Origin: Allodiplogaster sudhausi
Lineage: Eukaryota; Nematoda; Chromadorea; Rhabditida; Diplogasteridae
Length of the DNA: 64,000 nucleotides
NCBI GenBank assembly: GCA_945643635.1
Contig: CALZFC010000248.1
Coordinates: 5,228,501 to 5,292,500, forward strand
Direction of reading: 5' to 3'
Shown: positions 43,660 to 54,686 of the stretch, piece after piece
Layout of the letters: each line of letters opens with the position of its first letter
Numbering within the stretch: position 1 is the first letter of the stretch
Program-made: the position numbers and the translations under genes
Notes under the pieces: generated by a model
The model's database searches: none
Seen by the model: only the letters and a program-made list of their open reading frames with translations
Told to the model about the DNA's origin: nothing

Positions 43660-44054
43660 AATCTCTCTTGCTCTCTCTCTCCCCTCTCCCACTTTCCAGA
43701 TCTGGAAGGACTACCGTCTCGTCTGGAATCCGGCCGACTACGAGAATGTCACGAGCATCCGCGTGAATGGCGGAGAAGAGAGCGAGATTTGGATGCCGGA
43801 CATTCTTCTTTACAATAGGCGCACTTATCTGTTTTTATTATTATTTTAGTATCTTAATTTTTATTATTATTTTAGTATCTTAATTTTTATTATTATTTTA
43901 GTATCTTAATTTTTATTATTATTTTAGTATCTTAATTTTTATTATTATTTTAGTATCTTAATTTGCTTTTTATCCGCTTCTCATCCATGGATTGTAATTA
44001 ATCTGTCTTTTTCTCCAACTCTAATCTCTTTCTCTCTCACCCTCACTCACTTTC

Positions 44055-44091
<37 letters not shown>

Positions 44092-47000
44092 CTCTCTCTC
44101 TCTCTCTCCGTCTGTTTCTCTCTCTCTCTCTACTTTTTTTTCTCTCTCTCTATCTCTCTACCTTGTCAGCTGCGACGAAGAGCACTTTGACTCTCGCTTC
44201 GTCGTGAACGCCGTGGTCTACTCGGACGGAACAGTCAACTGGATTCCGCCAGGCGTGTTCAAGATCACTTGCAAAGTAAGGATGGATTGGGATTGAGAAA
44301 AAATTAATCTTTTTTTTAAAATTGCATAATTATAAAGAAAAAATACTTGAAATTATTAAATATATACAGATATTAACAACAAAAAAACGATATATAAATG
44401 ATGACTTCACAGGTCGACATAACATGGTTTCCATTTGACGAGCAGAGCTGTTTCATGCAGGTCTACCCTCTTCTATGCAGACATAATTCTAGTGACGGAA
44501 AGAGGACGAGAAACGGAAAGAGGGCGAGAAACGGAAAGGGGACGAGAAAGGAAAGAGGGCGAGAAATGGAAGGAGAGCGAGAAACGGAAATAGGGCGAGA
44601 AAGGGACAGAGGGCGGGAAACGAGAAGAGGGCGAGAAACGGAACGAGGGCGAGAAACGGAAAGAGGGCGAGAAACGGAACGAGGGCGAGAAACGGAAAGA
44701 GGGCGAGAAACGGAAATAGGGAGAGAGCGTGACAGAGGACGAGAAAGGAAAGAGGGCGAGAAGAAAAAGACAAAACCTTCGCGAACACATGTTTTTCTCT
44801 CTAGTTCTCTTCGTGGACCTATCACAGTGCTGCGATAGACCTGCAGATCGAGCAAGATGAAAACGCCGATAGTAAGGATCTCATTTGCACAATAAGGATC
44901 TCATTTGCATAAACAAAGTAATGATAAGGAACAAACAACATTATACATGTACATACATACAGGGCAACATCTCTTTTGTGTAAGCTACATATTTGCCCAC
45001 TTTTGCCGCATTCCTTCAGATCCCCAGATGGACACGTCGACATTCGTGAGGAATGGCCAGTGGCACCTCACGTCTGCTCCGGCCGTCAGGACGGAGGTTC
45101 ATTTTTTGCCGCCTGTCGCGGGGCTCGAACTCGCGAGCTTTTGGCTGACGATCATGATGCACTACCTCTCGACTACCGCTGTACCCTCTTTTGATTGCAG
45201 CGCGTCTACTCGTGCTGTCCCGAGGTGTACCCGACCGTGCTGTTCTGGATGCATCTCCGTCGACGGACTCTTTATTACATCTTCAATCTTATTCTGCCTT
45301 CGACACTCATCTCACTCATGACGCTGGTCACGTTCATTCTGCCCGCTCATGACATGAGCGAGAAGATTGGACATCGTTAGAGAGAGAGAAGAGAGAGTGA
45401 AGAGAGAGAGAGATAAAGAGATAGAGAATGAGAGAAAGAGAGAGAGAGAGAGCAGTAGAGAGAGAGAGGAAGAAAGAAGAGAGAGCGAGAGAGAGAGGAG
45501 AGAGGGAAAGAAAGAGAGAAACTGAAAGTATGTAGAGATAAAGAGAGAGAGAGAGGTAGAGAGAGAGAGAGATAAAGAGATAAAGAATGAGAGAAAGAGA
45601 GAGAGCGGTAGAGAGAGGAAGAAAGAAGAGAGAGCGAGAGAGAGGAGAGAGGGAAAGAAAGAGAGAAACTGAAAGTATGTAGAGATAAAGAGAGAGAGAG
45701 AGAGAGAGAGAAGAGAGAAAAGAGTGAGAGAGAAAGATAAGAGAGAAAAGAGAAAAGAGAAAGAGAGAGAGAGAGACTGAGAGAGAGATAGAGGAGGGTG
45801 GAGATAGAGAGAGAGGAGAGGAGCGAAAGAGGGAAACAGAGAGTATGTAGAGATAAAGAGAGAGAGAGAGAGAGTGATAGAGACAGAGAAAGAGAGAAAG
45901 AGAAGAGATAGAGAGAGAGAGAGATGGATTACGGATGAATCCTTGAGAGACGACCATCCTCTTGTCCGTGTGCTTCTTCCTCGAAGTCATCTCCGATATG
46001 ACGCCGCCGACTTCTGAATCAGTGCCGTTGATTGGTAAGATGGAAGGGTTGATAGAAGAGAGAGAGAGAAGCAGAGAGAGAGAGAGAGAAGCAGAGAGAG
46101 AGAGAGAAGCAGAGAGAGAGAGAGAAGCAGAGAGAGAGAGGCAGAGAGAGAGAGAGAGAGAGAAGCAGAGAGAGAGAGAGAAGCAGAGAGAGAGAGAGAG
46201 AGAGAAGCAGAGAGAGAGAGAGAGATAGAAGCAGAGAAAGAGAAGTACTTGCTAGGCATCTACATCTCGACCATCGTGTGCATCGTCGCAGCGTCGTCCG
46301 CCTTCACCATCACCGTCCTCAACATGCGCTATCGCCAGCCCGGCAATCACAAGATGACGCGGACGGTTGGATTTTCTTTCTCTCTCAGAATCATGAAAAT
46401 AGAAAGAAAGACAGCATGCCGCTGTAGGAGGCGAGGAGCAGGAATGAAAAATGATGAACGGACATTTTTGATTTCTTTTTAATATAAACAGTCTTAAAGT
46501 ATCCGTAATAAAATAAAGTAACTTCTTAAATCAAAAATGACATTACGAAGTTCTACTTTGTTGTCAAAACACTTCAATTTGGTAATAAAAAAATAAATTC
46601 CCACTGTAATTCTCTGCCTGCTCCTTCAGACTCACTTTCTTTCGCTTCGCTCTTTCGCTTTATTTCTTTCACTCTCTCTTTCTCTCTCTCACTCCCTTCT
46701 CTCTCTCTCTTTCCTCCCTTCATACTCTCTCTCTCTCTCTCTCTCTCTGCTCTCTCTCCCTCTCTCTCCAGTTCCATGTCGTCTTCTGCGAGCTGCTGCC
46801 CTGGCTGATGCTGATCCGCCGGCCTGGCTTCCGCTTCAGACGCGCTCGCGCGACGCGGCAGGACACGCCGACCGATGTCGTCTGTGTCAAGGTGAGGGAA
46901 ATGGAAATGTGATTAGAAATCAAGAGATTTAATAACAACGGTATCGATATTGCAATTATTGTTTTTTTTTAAAATCTTCTTTATTATTATAATTATTTGT

Positions 47001-47602
47001 TAAATCTAAAATATAATTAAACTAATATCTAAAAGATGAATATTAGATAATTAATTAGAATAAATTAATATTTAAGTAATAAATAATATTTACAGTGCGA
47101 GGAAGACTCGGTCGAAGCGCCGTTCGCGAATGGCTCGGCCAACAAGACGCACGAGGAGGACAACCTCTTCAGCCGAGTGCGCCGTGTGCCCGCCGAGCAG
47201 CTCGGTCTCGAGCGGAAGGTTTGGGCTACGGTAGAGAATTTCTTTTTTTTTCAAAATGTTTTAGCCGTCAACAATCCTTGGTATATCTACCAAATACTTG
47301 CTTTTCCTTGAGAGCATTTCCTAGGTGAATGGTCAGTAAAATAGCAACAGATAAATTGTTTATTTATCTTGTATTTGTATAGTATTCTGTAGGCACACTA
47401 AAAAGGTTGGAGTCGCGCGCACCAAAAATAGGTCGGCGATGGCCTCTTCGACTCTTCGTCACCGCGAGCAGCAGCTTCCGCTAAGCGACGAGTGCGAGAT
47501 GCACAGCGGCAGAAGTTCGTAGAGAGATGCTACGAGAGAGCAGTCAAGGAGAGTGAGTTTTTCTCTCTCTCTCATTCCCTGTTATCTTTCTCGCACTCTA
47601 TG

Positions 47603-47634
<32 letters not shown>

Positions 47635-48355
47635 TCTCTGTTTCTTTGCCCCTGCACTGACAATCGCTTTCTCTGACTCTCTTCTCGGTTCTACAGCTCT
47701 CTCCTTATTCTCTTCTCTTTCTCTATTTATCTGTTTCTCCCTTTTCCACTCAATGTATCCCTCTATTTCCCTCTCCTTTATTACTTCTCTCCATCCATTC
47801 TTTCCTGCCTCAACTCATTCACAGCCTCTCAGGCTTATGTCTGTTCTCTCTCTCTCTCTATATATATATATTTCTCTCTTGCTTTCTTTCTCTCTCTCTC
47901 TCTCTTCTCTATCTCTCTCTCTCCCAGATGACGTCTCTACAACAACAGCATGCGCCATCCTGGAGACCTACATGGCTCTCTCAGCCAAGCTCACCTACTT
48001 TGTTGAAATGTCCAAACAGAAGAAGCGCCGCTATTCTCTACAGGTCATGTTTATGGCACTATTTATTTTTTTTATTTCAAAAATATTTTCGATTCTTTAA
48101 GGCGACTAAAATTTTGTTTTACTTCTTGCGAATTATTATTTTTTATATTTTTTTCACGTCTATTTTACAGTCAACTTTCATAGAATCTAATCAATATAAA
48201 AAAATAGTAATAATTAATTATATAAAAAATTTTTCTAGGAAGATTGGAAATTCGCCGCCATGGCTTTTGATCGCTTTCTCCTCGCGCTCTTCTCCATCTT
48301 TATGCTGGTTACCATTGCGACGATGGCCTATTCGGCGCCGTATTTTAATGCTTAA
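42962..48355 (+). CDS. Nicotinic acetylcholine receptor alpha-type subunit, 547 residues
   Basis: Sixteen exons, all in phase: 42962-43050, 43265-43367, 43447-43491, 43700-43818, 44170-44275, 44413-44460, 44805-44871, 45020-45096, 45201-45375, 45948-46034, 46235-46365, 46772-46891, 47096-47218, 47432-47552, 47928-48043, 48239-48355. Signal peptide [20 protein letters not shown]. The Cys-loop runs C153 to C167 ([15 protein letters not shown]) with the standard 13 residues between. Then [13 protein letters not shown] and vicinal C223-C224 in YSCCPEVYP, the alpha-subunit mark. M1 is [21 protein letters not shown]2 is [17 protein letters not shown]3 is [20 protein letters not shown], a long loop follows, and M4 is in the last exon after [13 protein letters not shown]. 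It would form an acetylcholine- or choline-gated cation channel in nerve or muscle membrane. It resembles the nematode DEG-3 group; the subunit is not assigned. Exon 11 could also start at 46241. Confidence 0.9.
43834..43963 (+). repeat. 26-bp tandem repeat, five units, in a receptor intron
   Basis: Units of TTATTATTATTTTAGTATCT plus TTAATT repeat five times with almost no divergence inside the GC-AG intron 43819-44169. Confidence 0.9.
44493..44765 (+). repeat. 18-bp minisatellite (GAAACGGAAAGAGGGCGA)n
   Basis: About 15 variant units of GAAACGGAAAGAGGGCGA between receptor exons 6 and 7. Confidence 0.85.
45112..45187 (-). other. tRNA-like/SINE-like sequence in a receptor intron
   Basis: On the minus strand, an A box TAGTCGAGAGG and a B box AGTTCGAGCCC are about 45 bases apart, and the T stem GCGAG/CCCGC pairs at four of five positions. 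The acceptor stem is not convincing, so this is a tRNA-derived relic rather than a gene. Confidence 0.4.
45380..46234 (+). repeat. (GA)n-filled receptor introns 9 and 10
   Basis: Introns 45376-45947 and 46035-46234 are nearly pure GA dinucleotides with GATAAAGA and GAAGCA variants. The GA begins right at the donors. Confidence 0.9.
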
Positions 48356-48935
48356 AAAAACTTAATCGATACTTAATATTCGTTTTACTTTCACTAACCC
48401 ATTCTCGATCATGCCAATAAATAATCTTTTAAATACTTGTGCTGTAGCCATTCCGGAGCAGATAAATATAAATCATCTTCATATTTCAATACTACGCTCA
48501 AAGTAGTTGCGAATTAATGATACTGCACTCTACAAAAACTAGACACCGACTTCCCGTATAACGGTGGTGAAAAAAGAAGCTTTATCGAACAAGTCTTTAT
48601 ATCATCCAGCACAATGCCGAATTACACGAGCTCTAAAAAAAACATTTCGTATTAAATACATCATGTATACGAATTACTAGTACAAGGAGATGAATTTACA
48701 CAAATCACTAAACACGTGAGATCTGCAGTGTCAAGTAAGAAGGAATCTACTTCAAAGGAGACTGACAAATGAGCTATAAAATGTACCGTAATCGGAAAGA
48801 AGAAAAAGAACGTGCTAAAAGGGAAGTCAAGTCGCAGCAACACATCATCAACAACAAAAAATACTAGGGCAGAATCAAATGCAAATCAATAGATCTTCTA
48901 CTAATGCGCATGGAGCAACGCTCGTGAAACCCAAA

Positions 48936-49386
48936 TACCGTATTTTCTCTATTAGTACCCCCCCCCCCTTTATTAGAACCCCCCCTCTAATAGTACCCCC
49001 CTCTGAAAATGCCATTGAAAAATAGAACCCCTCCCTCTAGTAGAACCCCCCCCCCCTCCAATAGTACCACCCCCCTAATAGTCTATTACTTCAGCTCTAG
49101 ATGTACCGCGTATTGATCCTGGAGGCATGGGATGCTCTTACCAATGATCTGATGCCAAATTCATGATGAATCTGTTGTAAAGCGGATATTCCAGTGATGA
49201 TTCCAATGAATTCGGGCTACTATTCTTCTTTTTTTGGGATTGAAATGTTGTTATTAAACTTTTAGTTTCTCACATTGAAAAATAGAACCCCTCCCTCTAA
49301 TAGAACCCCTCCCTCTAATAGTGCCCCCCTCTCGCAAGGGTATTGAAAAATAGAACCCCGGGGGTACTAATAGAGAAAATACGGTA
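48936..49386. mobile_element. TA-flanked MITE, second copy of the 19433 family, 451 bp
   Basis: The termini TACCGTATTTTCTCTATTAG and CTAATAGAGAAAATACGGTA are perfect inverted repeats. The interior has the same CCCCTCCCTCTAATAGAACC runs as 19433-19796 and shared text such as GGATGCTCTT.CCAATGA. It ends 33 bases before the stop codon of ubc-9. Confidence 0.85.
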
Positions 49387-49418
49387 CCCTCTCCTGATCC
49401 CTTGCCTTCCCCTCCTAA

Positions 49419-49969
49419 CTAAGTAGGATTCGCCGTCTTGGTGACGACCGCCTTGATGAGCTCCTTCTGCACTATATCCGCCTTGTGCTTCAACGCCTCC
49501 TTCTGGACACGCTTGTCGTATTCCTCCCTTAGAAAAGTGATGTCGTCAACAAAAAAAAACATTTAAATCAAACCAGATTAAAACTAATATAAATTAATTG
49601 AAAATGTATAGATAAGTAAAAATAAGTGGTAAAACAAAAAAAATTGAACGGAAAAATACTATTTATATAAAAATACAAAATATAATATATAGTACAGCGA
49701 TCAAATAAGGTATTATGACTTGAAAGTATTACTACTTAAAAGTGTTACTACTAAAAAGTATTACTACTAAAAAGTATTACTACTTAAAAGTATTACTACT
49801 TAAACGTGTCTTGAACCTGGCATTGACGTAGCAAGTGTAGGCTTCGGCCTGCGCGGGGTCGCTGATGTTCGGCGTGGTCAGCAGGTCCTGGATGCCGAGG
49901 AGGACCTGGCGGATACTCAGCGAGGGCTTCCAGTCCTTGTCTTCGTCCAGGAGGGACAGGCACACCTGC

Positions 49970-50019
<50 letters not shown>

Positions 50020-51133
50020 GAGCAAGAGATTGAGCGAGCGAGAGTGAGAGGGAGAAGCGAGCAAAGAGAGAGAGAGAGAGAGCGAGAGGGAGAAGCGAGC
50101 AAGAGAGAGAGAGAGAGAGAGAAGAGGGGGAGAGAAAGCGAGAGAGAGAGACAGAGAGAGCGAGGAGATAGTAGATGAACGACGACGAGAGGGGGACAAA
50201 AAAATAGCTTATGATGACAGCAGAACAAGGGGGGGGGAATTAGGAGGCTTTTTCAAAAGTGTCAATTTTCTGTAATCTCATCATTGCAAAAAAAAAGGAA
50301 AAAGAGGACTAATATCTTCTGGATTTCCCTGTAGCAATTCGTGAAATTCGTGACTTATCAACAACAACAAAAAAAACAAGAAAGAAAAAGAATCCAGTGA
50401 ATGATTGACTGAATGATTGACTGACAGTTCCCGATGGATACACGTTGGGATGGAAGAGTGGCGGGTCGAACTTGCACTTGGGCGGCGTCGACGGGAAGTC
50501 ATCTTTGAAGATGAGCTTGAGCTGTGTGTGGACAAAGGAGAAATGCAGGTCAAATAAGATGGCAATTATACTCAAGGAAATATAAATATATATATGGGAA
50601 TGAGTTATTAGAAAAAAAAAATTATATTCCCTCCATTTCCCATCGAATCTAGCAGATCAGCACAAATTTTTGTAACCCCGTTTTAATGATTTTTTTAAAG
50701 GGGATATCAAAAACAGAGCTGTTAGAGCCATTTTAATGAATAACATTACATGTATTCTATCGGAAAGAAATGGCATCTTTAATTCACAACGTCTACAAAA
50801 AGGAAATATTCATTTAATAACTGCAATTTTCCGTCATTTCACAATGATGAAATGAAAAGCCAACCCTATAGAGTTCGCTATTCTAAAGTTGAAATTCCCT
50901 TTATTCATTGCCACCAATTTTCTGGTTACATTATGGAACAGCCAACCGCCACCAACCCTGTACAGTCCGCCCTCCCAGAGGCTGCCCTTCTTGCCGGGGA
51001 TGGCGCAGTCCCACTTGAAGAGGTCGAGCGTGCCTTCCGGGGTGGTGGAGGGGCGGGCGATGAAGCCGAAGGGATGATCTTTGCGCCATGCGCGACGCTC
51101 TTCCATCAGACGTCCCAGAGCGATGCCGGCCAT
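49419..51133 (-). CDS. ubc-9: SUMO-conjugating enzyme UBC9 (E2)
   Basis: Four exons in phase: 51133-50957, 50521-50426, 49965-49817, 49527-49419; 176 residues. It is unmistakable: [20 protein letters not shown], then [96 protein letters not shown]. The catalytic cysteine is residue 93, in the usual place (SGTVCLS), preceded by the HPNVYPSG motif. UBC9 takes SUMO from the E1 enzyme and attaches it to lysines of target proteins, mainly in the nucleus. The core is colinear with the human enzyme (158 residues, from memory); the extra length is a C-terminal tail ending VVTKTANPT. The last acceptor is CTAAG rather than CAG. Intron 2 is rich in (TC)n on the coding strand. Confidence 0.95.
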
Positions 51134-51339
51134 TGGAAAGAGTTGCCTAATGAAAAAATAGCATTTGAATTGGCGCCCTTTTTCCCTGAGACACGAGGGC
51201 GCAGTGCTAAAATAGTGCCTGACTAAGAACATGGGCCGGGGGGGGGGGTTACAAATGGCCGATCCGGGGATTACAAAGAGAAAAATGACCAACCCGGAGG
51301 ATAACCCCGGACATGGGTGAATCCTATTTCGGCACTGCA

Positions 51340-51344
51340 AGGGC

Positions 51345-51416
<72 letters not shown>

Positions 51417-51440
51417 TGAGAGAGAGAGAGAGAGCATTTG
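51340..51440 (+). repeat. (GA)n microsatellite
   Basis: Near-pure GAGAGA tract upstream of ubc-9. Together with the (TC)n at 51905-52100 it makes up much of the gap between ubc-9 and the CPEB gene. No gene seen in 51140-52450. Confidence 0.9.
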
Positions 51441-52011
51441 AAAGACGCGACATCGAAAATTCAAATAGGTTACACTCGTGAACATTGAGCTCTTTTTAAG
51501 GAAGACCTATAAGCAATTTAATAAACATACCGTATATATTAAATATTGCACTAAATATTAGAGAGAGATAGAGAGAAAAACAGTCAAGTATACACGTTCC
51601 CCATTCATAAAAGGCTGGCTTATACATCCACCTATTCGAGATGAAAACAACGAAAAGCACTGCTTTCTAAACATCTATCACAATAAAAAAGCAAATTGTA
51701 ATACGTCAAGTTGATCCTATGCAAGAATAGCACAGCAGACAGTCTAGTAATTTCGTTCTACGCCTTCTCCATTTTGAATACGTAGTGTGGAGATGTCATT
51801 CTTCCTACATGTCATCATTATCATCTTTCCCAGTCTGTCTTAACTCCTCATTCGTCATCACTCTAACGCTTCACTTCTCTGCTTCTAAATCTCATTCCTC
51901 CCTCGCCATCTCTCTCTCTCTCTCTCTCTATTTCCCCTTTCTCTCAATCTATCTGGCCCCACTCTCTCTCTCTCCCCCCTTTCACTCAATCTCTCTGGCT
52001 CTACTCTCTCT

Positions 52012-52042
<31 letters not shown>

Positions 52043-52455
52043 TCCCCTTTCACTCAAGCTATCTGGCTCTACTCTCTCTCTCTCTCTTTCTCTTCCCTCG
52101 CACCCCCCCTTCTTTCCATGCCCTCTAAAACAAGCGACCTATCAGGGATATCTCCTTGTGAAATCAGCTACAGCACAGACAGCCAACAGAATGGGAAGAA
52201 GGAAAAAGCATCTCTAGCTCACGGTGAGTCAGTTCACATTCAGCCTAAACGGCTTATATTCGAAAGAAAGAACTCGTGATTGGAAAGAACTTATTATTCT
52301 AGTTTTTTTTAATATTTTTATTTAGCATACAAACTCGAAATAGCTATTTAGCGCCACTAAACATTACGCTAATATATGGAGCCTGACTAGACGAAACTGC
52401 CAGAGTGGCCAGCGTTTTCAATATTTCTTTGTAATGCAATCAGGAACGCAACGCC

Positions 52456-54643
52456 ATGGAGAGCAAGAGGCCGAGAAACGACGAGTCACCATGGTGGTAA
52501 GTAATCAGCACTAAATGGCTTATAAACAGGTTGGGAATAGTCATTATTATTATACCAAGAGAAATTGGTTTATTTTTAAATTTTTGATTAGAAATGACTT
52601 CATTGAGAGCCAACGTTAGCCAGCCACTCGCAATTAGCCATAGCACGAAGAGTGCAAACAGAAGAGGGCCATAAGAGAAACACTGACGCTGAACCGCGAA
52701 TATTGAGTTAGCGTGTAAATCCACTGATTCCTGATTCCAGGACGCACAGCAAATGGCATCAGTTTTCTATTGAAAGGCGCTAGCGGCAAACATAATTAAA
52801 TAGTGAAAACACGGCAATAATAAAAGAGAACAAAAACACGGCGGCAGTTCCTCGCAACCCCGCAAAAATATATGAGGGCAAATAGTGATATTCACCCATT
52901 AACCCTTTCACCCCGCATTCACCCAGGATTCACCCAGCATTCACCCACATTCACCCAAGTACTAAAATACATAGCGTGGGTGAATGTGGGTGAATGCTGG
53001 GTGAATGGGTAAATGGGTGAATATTGCTATTTGCCATATATGACGTGGCAATTCGAATGAATTTGTACATTTTCCAAATTTACACTACCCTTTTAACATA
53101 TTCTTATTAGACACAATAATTGCTCTGAATACAAGATTTCGAGGTCTTTTTAAATTACAATGTAATTTTAAACTAAAATTGGCGGTTTGTTTCATAGATA
53201 AGTGTCTTGAAAAGATAAATTGTAAATATTAAAAAGGACATCCATAAGATTACTTTTTGTGGTGTTGTTTTGCTATTGATGACGCGGTGTAATTATCTAT
53301 TACGTTTCGACGGCTTTGTTTGACGGCTCAATCGATAACTCCTTTCTCAAAGCATTCCTAGTACCCGTTTAAAGTCCAGTCAGGGTACTTTTTCGCTTAA
53401 TTTAGGGTTGTTTTTGATATTGAATACTGATGTCAGGTCACTTTTAGGTAGGACCCTGACTTTGTCTCTCACTTTGTTAGCACGCTTTGTTATTCCTTGT
53501 TATCTTTTTGTCGAATGTCATGATAACTCGCTGAAGTTGCCGCCATGTTTCATTAGGTGAGAGGGAGCTTGGCCCGTTCTCGATGGATTCGCCACGAGAG
53601 GTTGCCGAATCAGCAGTCAACAAATCGACTGATGTTGAAGGTGTGCGATCTTGTTTTATGTAGTTTCTTCAGAGAAATATGAGTTAAATTCTTCTTTCTC
53701 TAATTGTGTGCGAAATCGCAGTATTGCTTGCATATAAGTTTATGGTAAAACAAGTGTAAATTAACGTAGTTTATTAGTCTTATTTTCCATTCAGTTAAGT
53801 CCCTTGGGTTTTAATACATTTTATCATGGCTCATTTTGTGTTTTTGTAATCTATTGATTAAATACTTGCAGGCTTGTCTTCCGAACTACCTGAGCAAGTG
53901 AACGAAGGCTCGGCTGAACCGCGTTTCCCCGGCCTTCAGATGTCTCCATCACACGGCGGTGTTGGCAGAGGATGCATCCCGCCGATTCCTGGGTTTGCCG
54001 CCCCCCCCCCCCCCCAACTTCCCACATTATTATTCTTTTTTTTTATTGAAAAATAGCAGTGGAACCTGGAGTACTAATAAATCTAATTGTAAGTATCCAG
54101 AGAAAGAGAGAAAAAAATTAAATAACTTACCACAAAAGCTGTTTTGAGTAGCGCAGTAAGGGGTTTGCTATTATTTTCTTCATCATCCATTTACATAGTT
54201 ATTTTAACTACATATTTATTTAAAAGTAATAAAGTTAATTTCAGTGGCTATGAAAGCGTTCAAGACGACGACTTCTCCCAGTATGGTGAGTACTCCAAAA
54301 TATCTTTTTTTTTTAGCACTTCCACTCGTCAGAATGTTTTTTTTTCTGAGTCTTTCAAAGGCCTTAAGAGCATCTGGGAAGATTACTTGCTCTTTTTTAA
54401 ACACTTTTTACATTGTCCTGCTCTTTCTCATTCCTTTTCGCGTCTCTCTGATTTCTTTATCTTTCTCAATACTCTATCTCCCTCTGTATATCTCTCTCAA
54501 ATTTTTCTCTCTTTCTCTCACTCTTTTCACTCATCCCCGCTCTCTTTGTTCGTTCTCTCTATTCTCTCTTTCTGTCTCTCCATCTCTCTAATCTCATCTC
54601 CCTCTCTCTCTCACTCTCTCTCTTATCTCCCTCCGTCTCTCTT

Positions 54644-54686
<43 letters not shown>

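Noticed and set aside
45334..45990. 218-residue minus-strand Ser/Leu open frame
   Set aside because: Complement of the (GA)n receptor intron; low-complexity artefact.
52440..52724. Minus-strand frame with a hydrophobic stretch (PLLFALFVLWLIASGW)
   Set aside because: Overlaps the possible CPEB first exon on the other strand, lacks splice partners and signal context.
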